DNA from: Neodiprion pinetum
Lineage: Eukaryota > Arthropoda > Insecta > Hymenoptera > Diprionidae
DNA length: 64,000 nucleotides
Reading direction: 5' to 3'
NCBI RefSeq assembly: GCF_021155775.2
Contig: NC_060235.2
Location: 42,752,701-42,816,700, forward strand
Part shown: positions 1 through 10,668 of the stretch, piece by piece
How the letters are laid out: every line of letters starts with the position of its first letter
How positions within the stretch are numbered: position 1 is the stretch's first letter
Position numbers and translations under genes: made by a program
Notes under the pieces: model-generated
Seen by the model: the letters and a program-made list of their open reading frames with translations, nothing else
Databases searched by the model: none
What the model was told of the DNA's origin: nothing

Positions 1-529
1 TTTTTTCATTTCACTTTTGCAGTAACCGTTGTGACAAGCGACATTGTACTATAATACCCATTATAGTTAACCCATTCGCTTTTTTAAGTGCACGAAATAG
101 GGGTAAAATTTTCTGAAAAATCGATTACCGTGATTAATTTTGTAAAATTGAAAAAAAAAAAAAAAAAAAAACACCATCAATTTCAGCAACGCGTCCGAAA
201 CATCTGAAGATCGTTGAAAAACGTGCTTACCGTACTCAAATAAAAGCAAGTTCGAGTCGATATTTTCATTTCAAATGAAAACCGATTAAAACAACAATAT
301 TATTTCAGCGGTATCGAGGTCCGTGTTGGGATGAAAAAAGATTTTTCCTCGGAAATTAACAACGCGTTAGATCAGAACCGTGATTTCGCATGATCTCGTC
401 CGTGTGTAAAAAAAAAAAAAAAAACGGCCAATACGACGATCGTCGAAAGATCGTCGTTATCTCGTCGGGGGTGCGCGTCTCCGATATCGGTGGAGTTTAT
501 TTTCGTCTAATCCATCCAATAAGATTTCG
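1..529. other. AT-rich upstream non-coding DNA
   Basis: Non-coding sequence with A or T homopolymers (about 150-170 and 407-424). GC content rises from about 430 towards the leader exon that follows. I see no exon or repeat family here. Confidence 0.6.
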
Positions 530-823
530 CGGCTGCCGCTGGACAGTGTAATCGCTGAGGTAAAAAATTGCGAAGGAGGAAAGCGGCGGCCGGCGGTGGG
601 TTTGCAAACGTCCGACAAAGCCGACCTGCCTAGTATTCGAGACCGCGGTTTGCACCGAGTCTCGATCTCGCGACATCGTATAACAGCGCTGCTTGCTACT
701 CGCGAGCGATCAGTCACTCGCCGAACACGCGGCTCGCCGTGCACCTCGAACGCACAATTGTCCGACAACAATAACAACAATTCTGCATCACCGCGAATCG
801 GTCGCGAGCTAAGCTAATTTGCG
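530..823 (+). promoter_or_regulatory. GC-rich promoter and probable 5' leader exon
   Basis: This is a CpG-rich island in otherwise AT-rich DNA. It contains an insect-type initiator-like TCAGTC at 710-715. It ends at a strong donor, with the exon finishing at 823 and GTGAGT starting at 824. A short intron with a T-run at about 887-912 leads to the coding exon beginning near 1069 (acceptor TTTCTTAG; an alternative CAG ends at 1031). I infer a 5'UTR exon of the gene that starts at 1084. The transcription start itself is a guess. Confidence 0.45.
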
Positions 824-1083
824 GTGAGTTTCGCGCGCGGGAAACGCGAATAGAAGTCGTTGCGTCGAGACGTCGGATTGTTGGTTGTTTTTTTTTTTTT
901 TTTTTTTTTTTTAAACACTTTTATTTTCAACAACAACTGTTCGCAATCGTACGAAATATCAATTTGCACAGAATTTGCATTTCGGTATTTTTATATCGCA
1001 CCTGTTGCAATATCGTGTGTATATATAACAGAAGAGAGGAGAGCTTTGGGGGATACAAGGTTTCTTAGAAGAGAATCCGAACG

Positions 1084-1246
1084 ATGGAGGCTGCCGGTAT
1101 TTCCATCATCTCTGCTTCGGCTATTGCCGATGTCGCCGCTTCTCCTGGTCGGAGATCGAGGAACATGAGTCTGAAAATGGGGAGAAATCAAGCGGCCGGG
1201 AACAAGATACACGCGGAAGAACAAACCGTTAAAGAAAAGCCAAACT
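1084..1246 (+). CDS. Candidate first coding exon of the aquaporin gene
   Basis: The ATG at 1084 opens 54 codons plus one base and ends at a consensus donor (GTGAGT from 1247). The predicted peptide is hydrophilic. It starts MEAAGISII, has internal methionines in RNMSLKMG that could act as later starts, and ends KEKPN. The single leftover T would join the GG opening the exon at 31951 to give TGG (Trp), placing ...KEKPN-W-IKQLL... just before membrane helix 1. The phase fit and the absence of any other recognisable plus-strand coding exon in between make it the likely aquaporin N-terminus, 318 aa in total. The intron would be 30.7 kb, so the link is inference. It could belong to another gene, or compete with the alternative exon at 29726. 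Confidence 0.5.
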
Positions 1247-2021
1247 GTGAGTAAATATAACGAGCTGCACGTTTTCGCACATTGATACTTATGCGTATAT
1301 ACAATGCGTGTATACATACGTTATGCATGTGTGTATTTAGTCGTCATTTACGCTGGTTTGGTTACGAATCAAACCGGATACGATCCGACCTTACGAACCC
1401 TCGGAACCCTCGACGAATTATCGAGCGAATCATCAAGCGTTTGCAAATTTTAATATATTCCTTTTGGCGTTATCTTCTTTTCTCCAACGGTGCTTGAAAA
1501 ACCGGTTTCGAAAACACGCGTTCTATTCGTGATCGTTGTTTATATATATAATTGTGGAACGATATTTTCTTTGTTTTTTTTTTCAACACTTGACATTAGC
1601 TTGTTGAGAATTATTTTTCTTCGGACGTTATACCGAGACACGTGCCCCTCGCAATCAATTTAGTGCTGAAATTTTTCTCGACGAATCTGTCTAAATATAA
1701 AAGTAGAAACGATCATACATTTCTTCATTTCAGAGTATTCGATGTGAAACTGACATTCCACTTTCAACGTTCGTTCTACAGCGTATAATAGAATGGAATA
1801 CAATGAGAGCAAATATTATCACAAAGATCCAAGCATCGACCGCATATATTTATTCAGTCGATAATGTTTTTTTTTTTTTTGTGAAACATGGAATATCGGA
1901 CTCATTGTCTGGAATTTCGATAGTAGATTCTTATACTTGAGAAATTATAGCAGAGTCGAAGTCAATTTTACAAATCAATGCACATCGCTGCCCCGTCTTT
2001 GCTTTCAGGGTTAATTTATTG

Positions 2022-2770
2022 TTAAGGGGGTATTCTAGTGTAGAGGCATGAATTTGAGGTGTTTTTTGAAGTGCTATAAACAAAAAACAAAAAATATTTT
2101 TACCATCCATTTTTTTATCAGGCGTTTATTATTATTTCACGATTACAAAAAAAAAAAAAAACAAGTCAAAAAATACAAAATTGAAAGTGCTATGAGTTGT
2201 TGAAGTGGGGGGTACAAAAAAAATGGCGCGCCAATGTTGTCACGGTTGCAAGCATTTTCAAAATCAGAAAAAAAAAAAAAAAAAAGATTATTAATCTACA
2301 TAAATGCAGCTATCGTACTAACTAAAAAAAAGTCGAAAAAAAATTTTTTTTTTGCCAAATTACGGCTGTCCGAAAAAATAATACGTTTTTTTTGACTTTT
2401 TTGGACGTTTCTGAATTTTTTAAAAATAGTAAAAATTATTATTTCGTTATAATAATAGTTCGTGCGATAGAGACATGTATTGAGAAGATTCTCACAAAAT
2501 TTCAAGTAAATCGGTTCAATAGAACTTGAGAAATCATGTCAACCGTTTTGAAAAATGTAGTTTTGAGAAAAACGCGTTTAAAGTTTCGAGTAAAATTCGT
2601 TCCAGCCGAGCCAGTATTGAAGACGTGTCACTAAAATAGCTATATCTCTGGAAATAATTGAAATTTTGACTTGTCCTTTTAAGGACACATTCTTGAAAGG
2701 TTAAGCTTTGAAAATATAAAAAAAAAAAAAATCGATTTTTCCAAATTTCTACACTAGAATACCCCCTTAA
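2022..2770. mobile_element. TTAA-flanked non-autonomous DNA transposon, 749 bp
   Basis: The ends are perfect 23-bp inverted repeats: 2022-2044 (TTAAGGGGGTATTCTAGTG...) and 2748-2770. Each includes the tetranucleotide TTAA that piggyBac- and Kolobok-type elements duplicate on insertion. The interior is AT-rich with poly-A runs and has no transposase reading frame, so this is a MITE-like passenger moved in trans. Perfect terminal repeats suggest fairly recent activity. The superfamily is not settled. Confidence 0.85.
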
Positions 2771-5700
2771 TATAATTACGGTCGCTCAGTTGCGGGACGC
2801 CGTCAAAAGATGGCGCGCCTCGCGCCTTTGCTGGTTTAAATTGTTGGAGGTTAGCCGTGATTTGGCAACTCGAATTCGTCTTGATTCGAAAACTGCGAGT
2901 GGTAAAAAAAAATTTTATCCTTACCTTATCCTTTTTCTTCTTACCTGTCCCTCGAAAACTTAGTTTTCAGCCCTCGAACGAAGGCTCGTGAAACCAGAAC
3001 TCGGTAGTAAAATTCTAAACGGTGACTCGTCTGGTTTGAATCTTTCAAATACTCCAACCGAAATATCTCGAAAACTGTACAAGTCGGGAAGCTGTTTTTG
3101 GTTTCGAATTTGTAGATAGTAAAATTTTGTACATTAAGAAAAAAAAAAAAGTTTAGACATTATTTGTATCATCTTATAGAACTGCGTTCATTTATTTAAT
3201 GCAATGAACTTCAAACGTTCGTATCGATTACAACATGAACATTTAGGCGTACGGTTGTCTGCACCTTTTTTTTCTTTTAGCAGATTTCATCATCTACAAC
3301 ATAAAATAAAATTCACGGTTAAAGTTCATTGCGAAAACTGATCGACGAACACGTGATGCAGTGCCTAGAAACTCGTGACCGTATGCTGATACAACTAAGG
3401 ATCTCTAAAGTCTGATCCCCCCTCCGTTCACGTCAAAAAAAAAAAAAAAAAAATCACACGAGGAATTTAAAAAGGATCAATATTGAGGACCGTATGTATC
3501 TTTGGTTAGAATTATATATCAACTATGAGATTAAACTTTCCGCGCAGCTTGGCGCGGATATTAACTATACGATTGTTGGATCTACACCAGATTTTGATCG
3601 TGCAATATTCGACTCGACAGCAACCCTAAAGCGAGCATTTCTCTTGGCGCGGAAAAGAAAGTCGGATTTTACGATCCGTTGGCTCCAGCAATGTTCACGA
3701 TCGCGTTAGTCAGGCCTCGGTCCAACATTTTGTTATTAATTTTCCACGCATCACGATCCGTGCGATGTTGCGCTAATGAAATTAGATAGCAATTAGATAT
3801 ACGCGACTCTACTGTATTGGATATGTCACACAATTCGAAGCTTGACGCGGTACGAAAATCGTCGAGCTTGTAACGGAGAGGAAGAAGAGGGCTGATGGGA
3901 AAAAAGCTTTGTTACAGAATTTCACAAAGTGCCGACTGCCGCGAATAACGAAATCGAATTATCGCTCTGTGCACGTGATAAGTCATCGATAGACTTTCTG
4001 TTCATCCGTTGTGATAATCGATTTAAATTTTCCACGCCCCACGTTTCTGTCATTTGACGTCATCGGAAGATTGCTGCGAACAAATTTACTCGACTTGCTT
4101 GAAGCCTTGTATTGAGTAACATAACACCTCGCTTTAACCTTTCCTAGCAGATTACAGTTTTTTTTTTTTTATTTGTTTGTTGCAAATTTTAGATAAGTGA
4201 ATGTAAACAATTGTCGACGGTTTCGTTTCGAAGCGTACACTTCGTCGCTTCTTTTTCAACTCTGCTTTTGAACATTCTTTTCGGTTTATCGGGTTAAGAA
4301 ATTAGTATTGATAAAACGTCGAAAGATTGTTTCCTTTGCGCTCCAGCCATAGCCGGTTGTTTTTCTAATTCAGGTACGATTTTTTTCATCAATAATTATT
4401 GAACTTTGAATTCTGCAGCTCCGTTGATAGCACTAAGAGTGAATAAAGTGGCGTGCAAATTCTCAGCTTCAAAAACATTTTCAACTAATATTTACTTTTT
4501 TTTTCAAATCTGAGAAATAACGCGTGTTTTTATTGCATCCGAATAGCTTCGGTAAATTTCCAGATTCGGTAGACAACTTTTGTGCATGTGTAAATCTGAA
4601 AAAAACATTCGACGGTACGTATCGAGAAACATTGTAAAAGTTTGTATCTACATCGATTCTAATCGAAATTACATAAAAATATTTGGGAAATATAAATGTA
4701 TTTTTTTTTTTTTTCGTTACTCGTATTTCGCTTTTTCAAACACCATTCAAATAATCCACTAATTTACTATCATAGTCGTAGATTAAGTCGGCGAGGATCA
4801 ACATGAGGATAAAGTTCGGTCCGGATTATTTTAAGCCATCTTGAAATTACGCCCATACGAGGCTGACATAAGCCACATTTTTACGAGCGAATCACCGAAT
4901 CGAAGGCCTTGTAAAATTTGCCAAAACCTCATTGCCGGACAATTTGCACGCTTCGCACAATATTCGCGCGTTATCTATACGGCTCGGGTATCAGTGATAT
5001 CAGTGAATCTTCTAATGATCCGGGATTTAGAAGGATTTCTCAGATCATCGGGCATGCACTCGATCTTCAACGACAATTAGTGCAATATCATCCGTCCCGA
5101 CCTCCTTATCTTAACTTCCATATCTCATTCACGATGTAAACAAAAACTCGTGTACTTGAAGCTTTATTTACCGTTTTCACGATTCTTTGAATCACACAAG
5201 TTTCGTTGTCAGTCAGAGACCACGTGACCTTTGATCCTCGATTAGTTTCAAAATTTTTCGAGTCAATTTTGCCGTATAAATTTTTTGCAATCGACGTAAA
5301 ATACTTTGAGTTAAAATAGTTTCTGAAAAAAAAGTCTTCCACACGTATCTCGACGAGCGTTCGTTTGTAATTTGTTCCGCGCTGGAGTTACGCAATCGCA
5401 TGAGAATGTCGCCGAGGAAATTTCATCCGCTGCCGAAAATACTTGACTTCATTTTTGTTTGAGTTTTGATTTATCAAGGGCGTTTGTAACGGGTGAATCG
5501 TTTTATCGAACGATGCCGAATGAAACACGGTTGAACAAAGGCAGCGTGTATTTGTTATTCATTTTCATTATACTAATATTTTGAGATAGTCTGAGGCTTT
5601 TGTGATACCTTGGATGGCAAGATACGAATTTCGGAATGTCGAAAACCAGAATGGGAAACAGAATTGAATGACAGATTATATAAACAATAATGAATGACAA

Positions 5701-6020
5701 ACGATTGTTTCAGTTTTTTATTTTTCTCGTCATTACTTGATTAGGTATGCCAGACGTAAACGACGATTTGCAATCGAGTTATCTCAACGATGCAAAACAC
5801 TCGTATATCATACTGCAAACAAACAAATAATGTTTTCAGGCTGATGACAAACAGTTGTCATATTTATAAATATTACAAGATGATTATGGTAATTATTTGG
5901 ATTGCGGTATTTCTCCTTCGAAGCAAGCCTTCTTCCTTGCTTCTTCAACATGAAAATCTATTTCATTTCGCCTATTTCCTGGCGTTGAGCGACCGGTTTC
6001 ATAGAAAACTCCCGACACGT
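2771..6020. other. Intronic DNA without recognisable genes
   Basis: AT-rich sequence with homopolymer runs (for example 3437-3453, 4162-4171, 4700-4714). Reading frames are short and look accidental. A sequence matching the GGCGCGCC-containing part of the neighbouring element recurs near 2810-2820, which may be chance. Confidence 0.5.
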
Positions 6021-6655
6021 ATGGGGCATTCCACGTCAGTTTGACCAGGGTCTGACCCTCACCCTTTTGGATTTGCTCCGCAATTTTTCACATTGTTCTT
6101 CCAACTCTAAAAGCATTCCAATTTCCTTTCAGACGTTTCTACCGTTCTTATGACAATGACCGCGACATTTTTGAACTCGAAAAAAATTACGTAAATTCTG
6201 TGGCCAGAATCAAAAATATTTCATTTTGATTTTTTTTCTGAATTTCCAGAGTTCGATACATCTTCCCTAATATAACAACAATCTGCAAATTTTAATTCAA
6301 CCTCAAAATTCAATAATCAATATAACTGAAAAAGAATGATTTTGTAGATTGACGTTTTTTTTTTTTCTTGAATTTCTACTGTAATTTACAAATAGTTGTA
6401 TCGGGGAAGATATTTGGAACTCTATATCTTCAAAACAAAAAAAAAAAAAAACAATTACTAAAAAAATTTTCTTAATTATTTGAAAAATAGCGTTTTGCTA
6501 ACTTATCTTCATTTTGGTTGGAATTGGCTATTTTTGGTCTTGGCCACAAAATTTATGTAATTTTTTTCATAATTTACAAAAACGTCGCATTTGTAGTCAA
6601 ACTATTCTCATTCAAGGAGCTCTGACCCTACTCGCATTGACGTGGAATGACCCAT
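6021..6655. mobile_element. GGGGCATTCC-family inverted-repeat element, 635 bp
   Basis: The left end ATGGGGCATTCCACGTCA (6021-6038) is matched with one change by the right end (6638-6655). Inside each end lies a copy of the word TCTGACCCT. The interior carries T/A runs and no transposase. Copies of the same family are at 15704-16341 (638 bp) and a truncated end at 55790-55845. The insertion dinucleotide looks like AT, but the flanks are too AT-rich to be sure. Confidence 0.75.
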
Positions 6656-8678
6656 ATACGTCGCAATTTGCTCAGGTAAAACTCGACGCGATGAAATAGT
6701 TTTAATCTCTTAATCGGTAAGATAATTGATTGAAATGGGATTTCGACCTTCGTAAAAAAATCGTCTGCTACAATTTCGACTAGATATGTATCAACCTGCT
6801 TTCGCTCCCTGTAACCTCTACCTTTGCCTTGCCAGGTCATCGTTCAGAAAATGACTGCGATTGAAACTTTATAGTAACGCCAATTGTTCATTGGATTGCA
6901 CAGAGACGTAATTTTGTTGTACTATATTGATAAATTGTGTCATTTCGTGATATACATTGTTCAAAAATAGGTAAAAATTTTATTTCAAAGTCTCCAAACT
7001 TCTTCTAGTTACGCTTGATTTTCCACATTTCTCGTTCATGCCGATAAACGTGTTTCGCCAATTTATCGGTCGAGTAGATAAGCGTGGATGAATTCCTTGC
7101 GGCGTTTTTATTATACTTTCGTTTTAATAGAAAAAGTACAAATCTTCGGTGTGTCGTAACTGCAGCCGTAGTAAAGTACAGTACTTTGTAGATTTACAGT
7201 GAATATCTTGGAATTACAGTCTAAAATCTAGTGAATTTTTAGAAGACAGGTGATTATCGCTACCTTGTCATCTTTCTGCACTTGCCAAACTTCCTTATCG
7301 ACGGATTATTGTCCACCGTTTGCAAGATGGATAAGTTCGTGTCCGATGTGTACATTGTGACAATCCGATTCTGAGTTAAATACTTTTGCAAATACAGGAG
7401 GAGCGACAAGTCGGCAATTTATTGCCGAGCAAGATGGACTTACTGTTGACATTGCTCGAGTCGTTTCTGCTTTTGCAAATTTATCCTCATATTCATTTCA
7501 CACAGTTATTACAGCAATCGGCGAAACGCCTGCAGCAAATATACCTTGTTATAATATCCGGTTTCTGCCGCACTGTCGAACTGCATTAGTCGGTTTTGTT
7601 TCATATAATTTCGCAGTTAAACCGAACCTCGAATCGCACGTGCTGCGAGGCAGTATTTGGAATTTCGATCGGTCCGAAAATGGAACGACTTCCTTTCTCT
7701 GCTGTAGGGTTTACCAGATCTCAGCCTACTCTCGATCAATTCACTTCTCAAAATGGCCGTGACACCCAAATTGCGAATTTGATTTTACGAAATGATCGGC
7801 ACTCGCTGGCGAAATCGAAACCCTGCCATGTTTACCAGCATCTAGAACGAGAACGGAACCGTTGGGCAACGAGTGAAGGAATTGTCAATTTATTTTTGAA
7901 AAGTAATTTAGGTGAAATTATTAAATTTTTTATTATTCCAAATGATTTAAAAATTTAATACCAGTTGATGTTAGTATTATATTTAAAGTTATTTAATTTT
8001 TATGATAAACATATTTATTAACATGCAATTCACATTTTTACTTTCTAGGGAAGTTAATTGTAATTCTAAATAAAACAGGAACCCGCAAGTAGCCGTTAAA
8101 GTTGGTTGAAATTTAATTCGAACGACGATAAACAGCACGTGTACAATCCAACGCTGTCGGGCAGTATTTTAATTCTCTGGTCAATTTCAATTCTGACGAA
8201 AAAGTCCTGACGAATTTCACGCCGATGTTTCGACGGGGCATATACGAAAGGTAGAATGTAATCGGAGATCGTATAGCCGCGAATATACATATAAAAGGAA
8301 ACGCCTGTTTGCCGAACTTTTCCGCTCTGGCATGGCGCCGAGTTTGTTACGAGTTTCAGACTTGTGCGAAAATCACTGCGTGTCTTGCGGCCGGTGACGT
8401 CGAAACGGTGATCATCCGGAATAAACGTTCGTTATATACGCATAGATGGTACATGATGATAATAATATACACCATAAGGATGGTATCGATCAAACAAAAC
8501 GGGATGAATATTTGTCACGGCAGTGTGACGTCATAATTGGTGCACAAGCTTTCGTACTTTATATCACGATCATCTTGATTTAAGCTTAAATCAGTTATGA
8601 TAATTCGTTCCGGAATCAAAAACGCCGGTATGCAATCGAAGACTTTGTCAAACATCGTCGTGTGACTTACGTCTTGCA
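6656..8678. other. Intronic DNA without recognisable genes
   Basis: Mixed AT-rich sequence. An 18-bp perfect palindrome lies just before its end (8576-8593). No exon with both a convincing acceptor and donor was recognised. Short frames at 7386-7589 and 7596-7958 have no recognisable motif. Confidence 0.45.
8576..8593. repeat. 18-bp perfect palindrome
   Basis: TGATTTAAGCTTAAATCA is a perfect dyad centred on an AAGCTT. It could be a transcription-factor dimer site or chance in AT-rich DNA. No neighbouring copy was noticed. Confidence 0.6.
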
Positions 8679-9029
8679 AGGAAGGGTATCTCAGATCGAT
8701 GTATCCGATTTCATTTCTTTCCTAACATGTTATAGTATAGACTAAAAACACTTTAAGGGGGTGAAATCACTCACCAATTTTTTTGTTATTTCTTTTTTAA
8801 ACTATAAAGTTACATTTTTCATTTCTCCTTATGAGAAAACTTTTCCAGTTGGATCGGTTGAAAAATATCATGTTCTAATGTAGGGAGTTTACTTTAGAGG
8901 GTGGTTTCACCCCGTTAAATTTTTTAATGGCCGATGAAAAAAAAATACGTGTCGTTTATTTTTTAGTCTACTACACAACATATTGCAAAAGAAATGAAAT
9001 CGGCGTGATCGATCTGGGATACCTTCCTT
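8679..9029. repeat. Inverted repeat with ~70-bp arms enclosing a MITE
   Basis: The left arm (8679-8749, AAGGAAGGGTATCTCAGATC...) is matched by the right arm (8960-9029) in reverse complement with scattered differences. The loop carries the separate 166-bp TTAA element at 8753-8918. Either a larger inverted-repeat element was invaded by a small one, or an inverted duplication formed around it. Confidence 0.8.
8753..8918. mobile_element. 166-bp TTAA MITE nested in an inverted repeat
   Basis: The ends TTAAGGGGGTGAAATCAC (from 8753) and GGTTTCACCCCGTTAA (to 8918) are inverted repeats with few mismatches. Both carry TTAA. No coding capacity. The ends resemble those of the elements at 2022 and 43420 (TTAAGGGG...), suggesting related transposases. 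Confidence 0.8.
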
Positions 9030-9884
9030 ATTAGTGGAACATGAATACGACCGTGAAGAAAATGCACTACGAAAATAACAAAAGAACGATGGTGGAAAAT
9101 CTGTTATCTTCATTTTTCCGTCTTATCACGTGGTGGACACCATAATATCGACCCCGGTCGTAACTCTGATTCTTTGCAACGACTCACCGTTGGACTACAG
9201 AGTCATTACACGAGATCTTACACGTCGACGTTGGTAAATATGTCTTTCGACACAATTTGAGATTTCGTTTCACCTCAATATAACAATCGTCGCGCAATCG
9301 CACGAGATACAAATCTTTCGTGTGTAATCAGTGCCGCAGAGTCTCGACGCCAAGGTGCATTCCTATAATATCTCATACTCGCGATCCTCTGCTATATTAT
9401 TTATAATCAAATAAAAAATGCGTATCGTATTCAATGATGCAAGATCAAGACGACGGTGACGAAAATCTCAAGTGCAATATTTTACACAAAACACTTGTCA
9501 CAGTTTTCCCCAAGGTGTAAATATCATAAGCGTCGACTTGATTTCATCGTTGTGTAAATCCCTTTTACAAAATCAGTCGTATATAATTATGATACAATGT
9601 CACGTGGCCCGATGAGCCAGCAAGTAGTTGAACCAGTTCTGGTATCCTTTGGATATTTCGCGGAGCGATTCGTTTCGACCGATATTAAATTATGCCGAAA
9701 ACAAGACTCAACGATAAATCTTAGGGAAATCGTGACGCAAAATCTGAGAATTGACAAAAAGAGGAAATGCAATTGCTGATTTTATCCGCCGTCGATTACA
9801 CGAGAAAGCACGGTGATGGTCGTGGGAAAACACGGGAGTAGGTTATGCGGAGTGCGTGTTTAATTCGCGTCGGGAAAAATGCAC

Positions 9885-9886
<2 letters not shown>

Positions 9887-9930
<44 letters not shown>
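9887..9930. repeat. (AG)n microsatellite, 44 bp
   Basis: An uninterrupted AG dinucleotide run of 22 units. It produces a spurious poly-Leu/Ser reading frame on the minus strand. Confidence 0.95.
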
Positions 9931-9933
<3 letters not shown>

Positions 9934-10110
9934 AAACCATCTGGTCGACAGCCAACGCCACAAGCATTCGCGGTCGTTCATCGCATCGCGAACTTGACCC
10001 ACTGTCGGTGTGTATGATATATATATTTGTATAACTTGTTTCGCTTCGTCTCCCCTTCTATCGTTCCTTCGACCACGTGGCGCTAAACGACGACGACTCA
10101 CAATCAGAGG

Positions 10111-10140
10111 GACGGAACGTGACGGAACGGAACGGAACGG
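10111..10140. repeat. Short GGAAC pentamer repeat
   Basis: Several near-tandem copies of the pentamer GGAAC sit in a locally GC-rich stretch. No function is evident. Confidence 0.7.
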
Positions 10141-10375
10141 TGCCGGTAATCGCGGCACGAAACCACGACGACAAATAACGAAAGCCATATTCCGCGATGA
10201 GGATGCGATTATGTGCGAATGAAAAATTACTCCTCTCCTGGAAAGTATAAATTATTCGTTATTCAGGGAGCCGGAAATTCAGTCTCGAATTGCAAATAGG
10301 TGATCAGAGGAGAACGAAAAATGACTGTTCAATTAAACGTGTGTTCCTTTATGTTCAGGTGTTCAATTAACCCCA

Positions 10376-10668
10376 CGAGTCACGCGTTATTGGGCCGAGT
10401 CAGCTTTTGTAACAGGATAGTATTTATTATATTGTTTTCGGGCTCGCTGATTACAAGTCGGAAATCAAATTTCAAAAATTCAAAATGGTGGATCTAATAC
10501 GTTGGTCGGAAATTTGCAATTTGATCGAATACTGTCAGAAAACTTTACGCGAGAGTTTGGATTGGATTCGCCATACCGAATTTTCAAAATCTGATATCAG
10601 ATTCGTAATTAGCAGCCCCAAAACCCCATGGACAGAGTTTCCTCTCCGGATTCGATGAAAAAAAAAGG
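10376..10668. repeat. Dispersed repeat copy (121-bp-unit family)
   Basis: It shares order and wording with 44170-44660: GAGTCACGCGTTATT, then a GCTGATTACAAG block, then TTCAAAATGGTGGATCTAAT, and finally inverted versions of the same blocks ending near TCTCCGGATTCGA. The copy is diverged and shorter. A related fragment is at 52400-52600. Confidence 0.7.
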
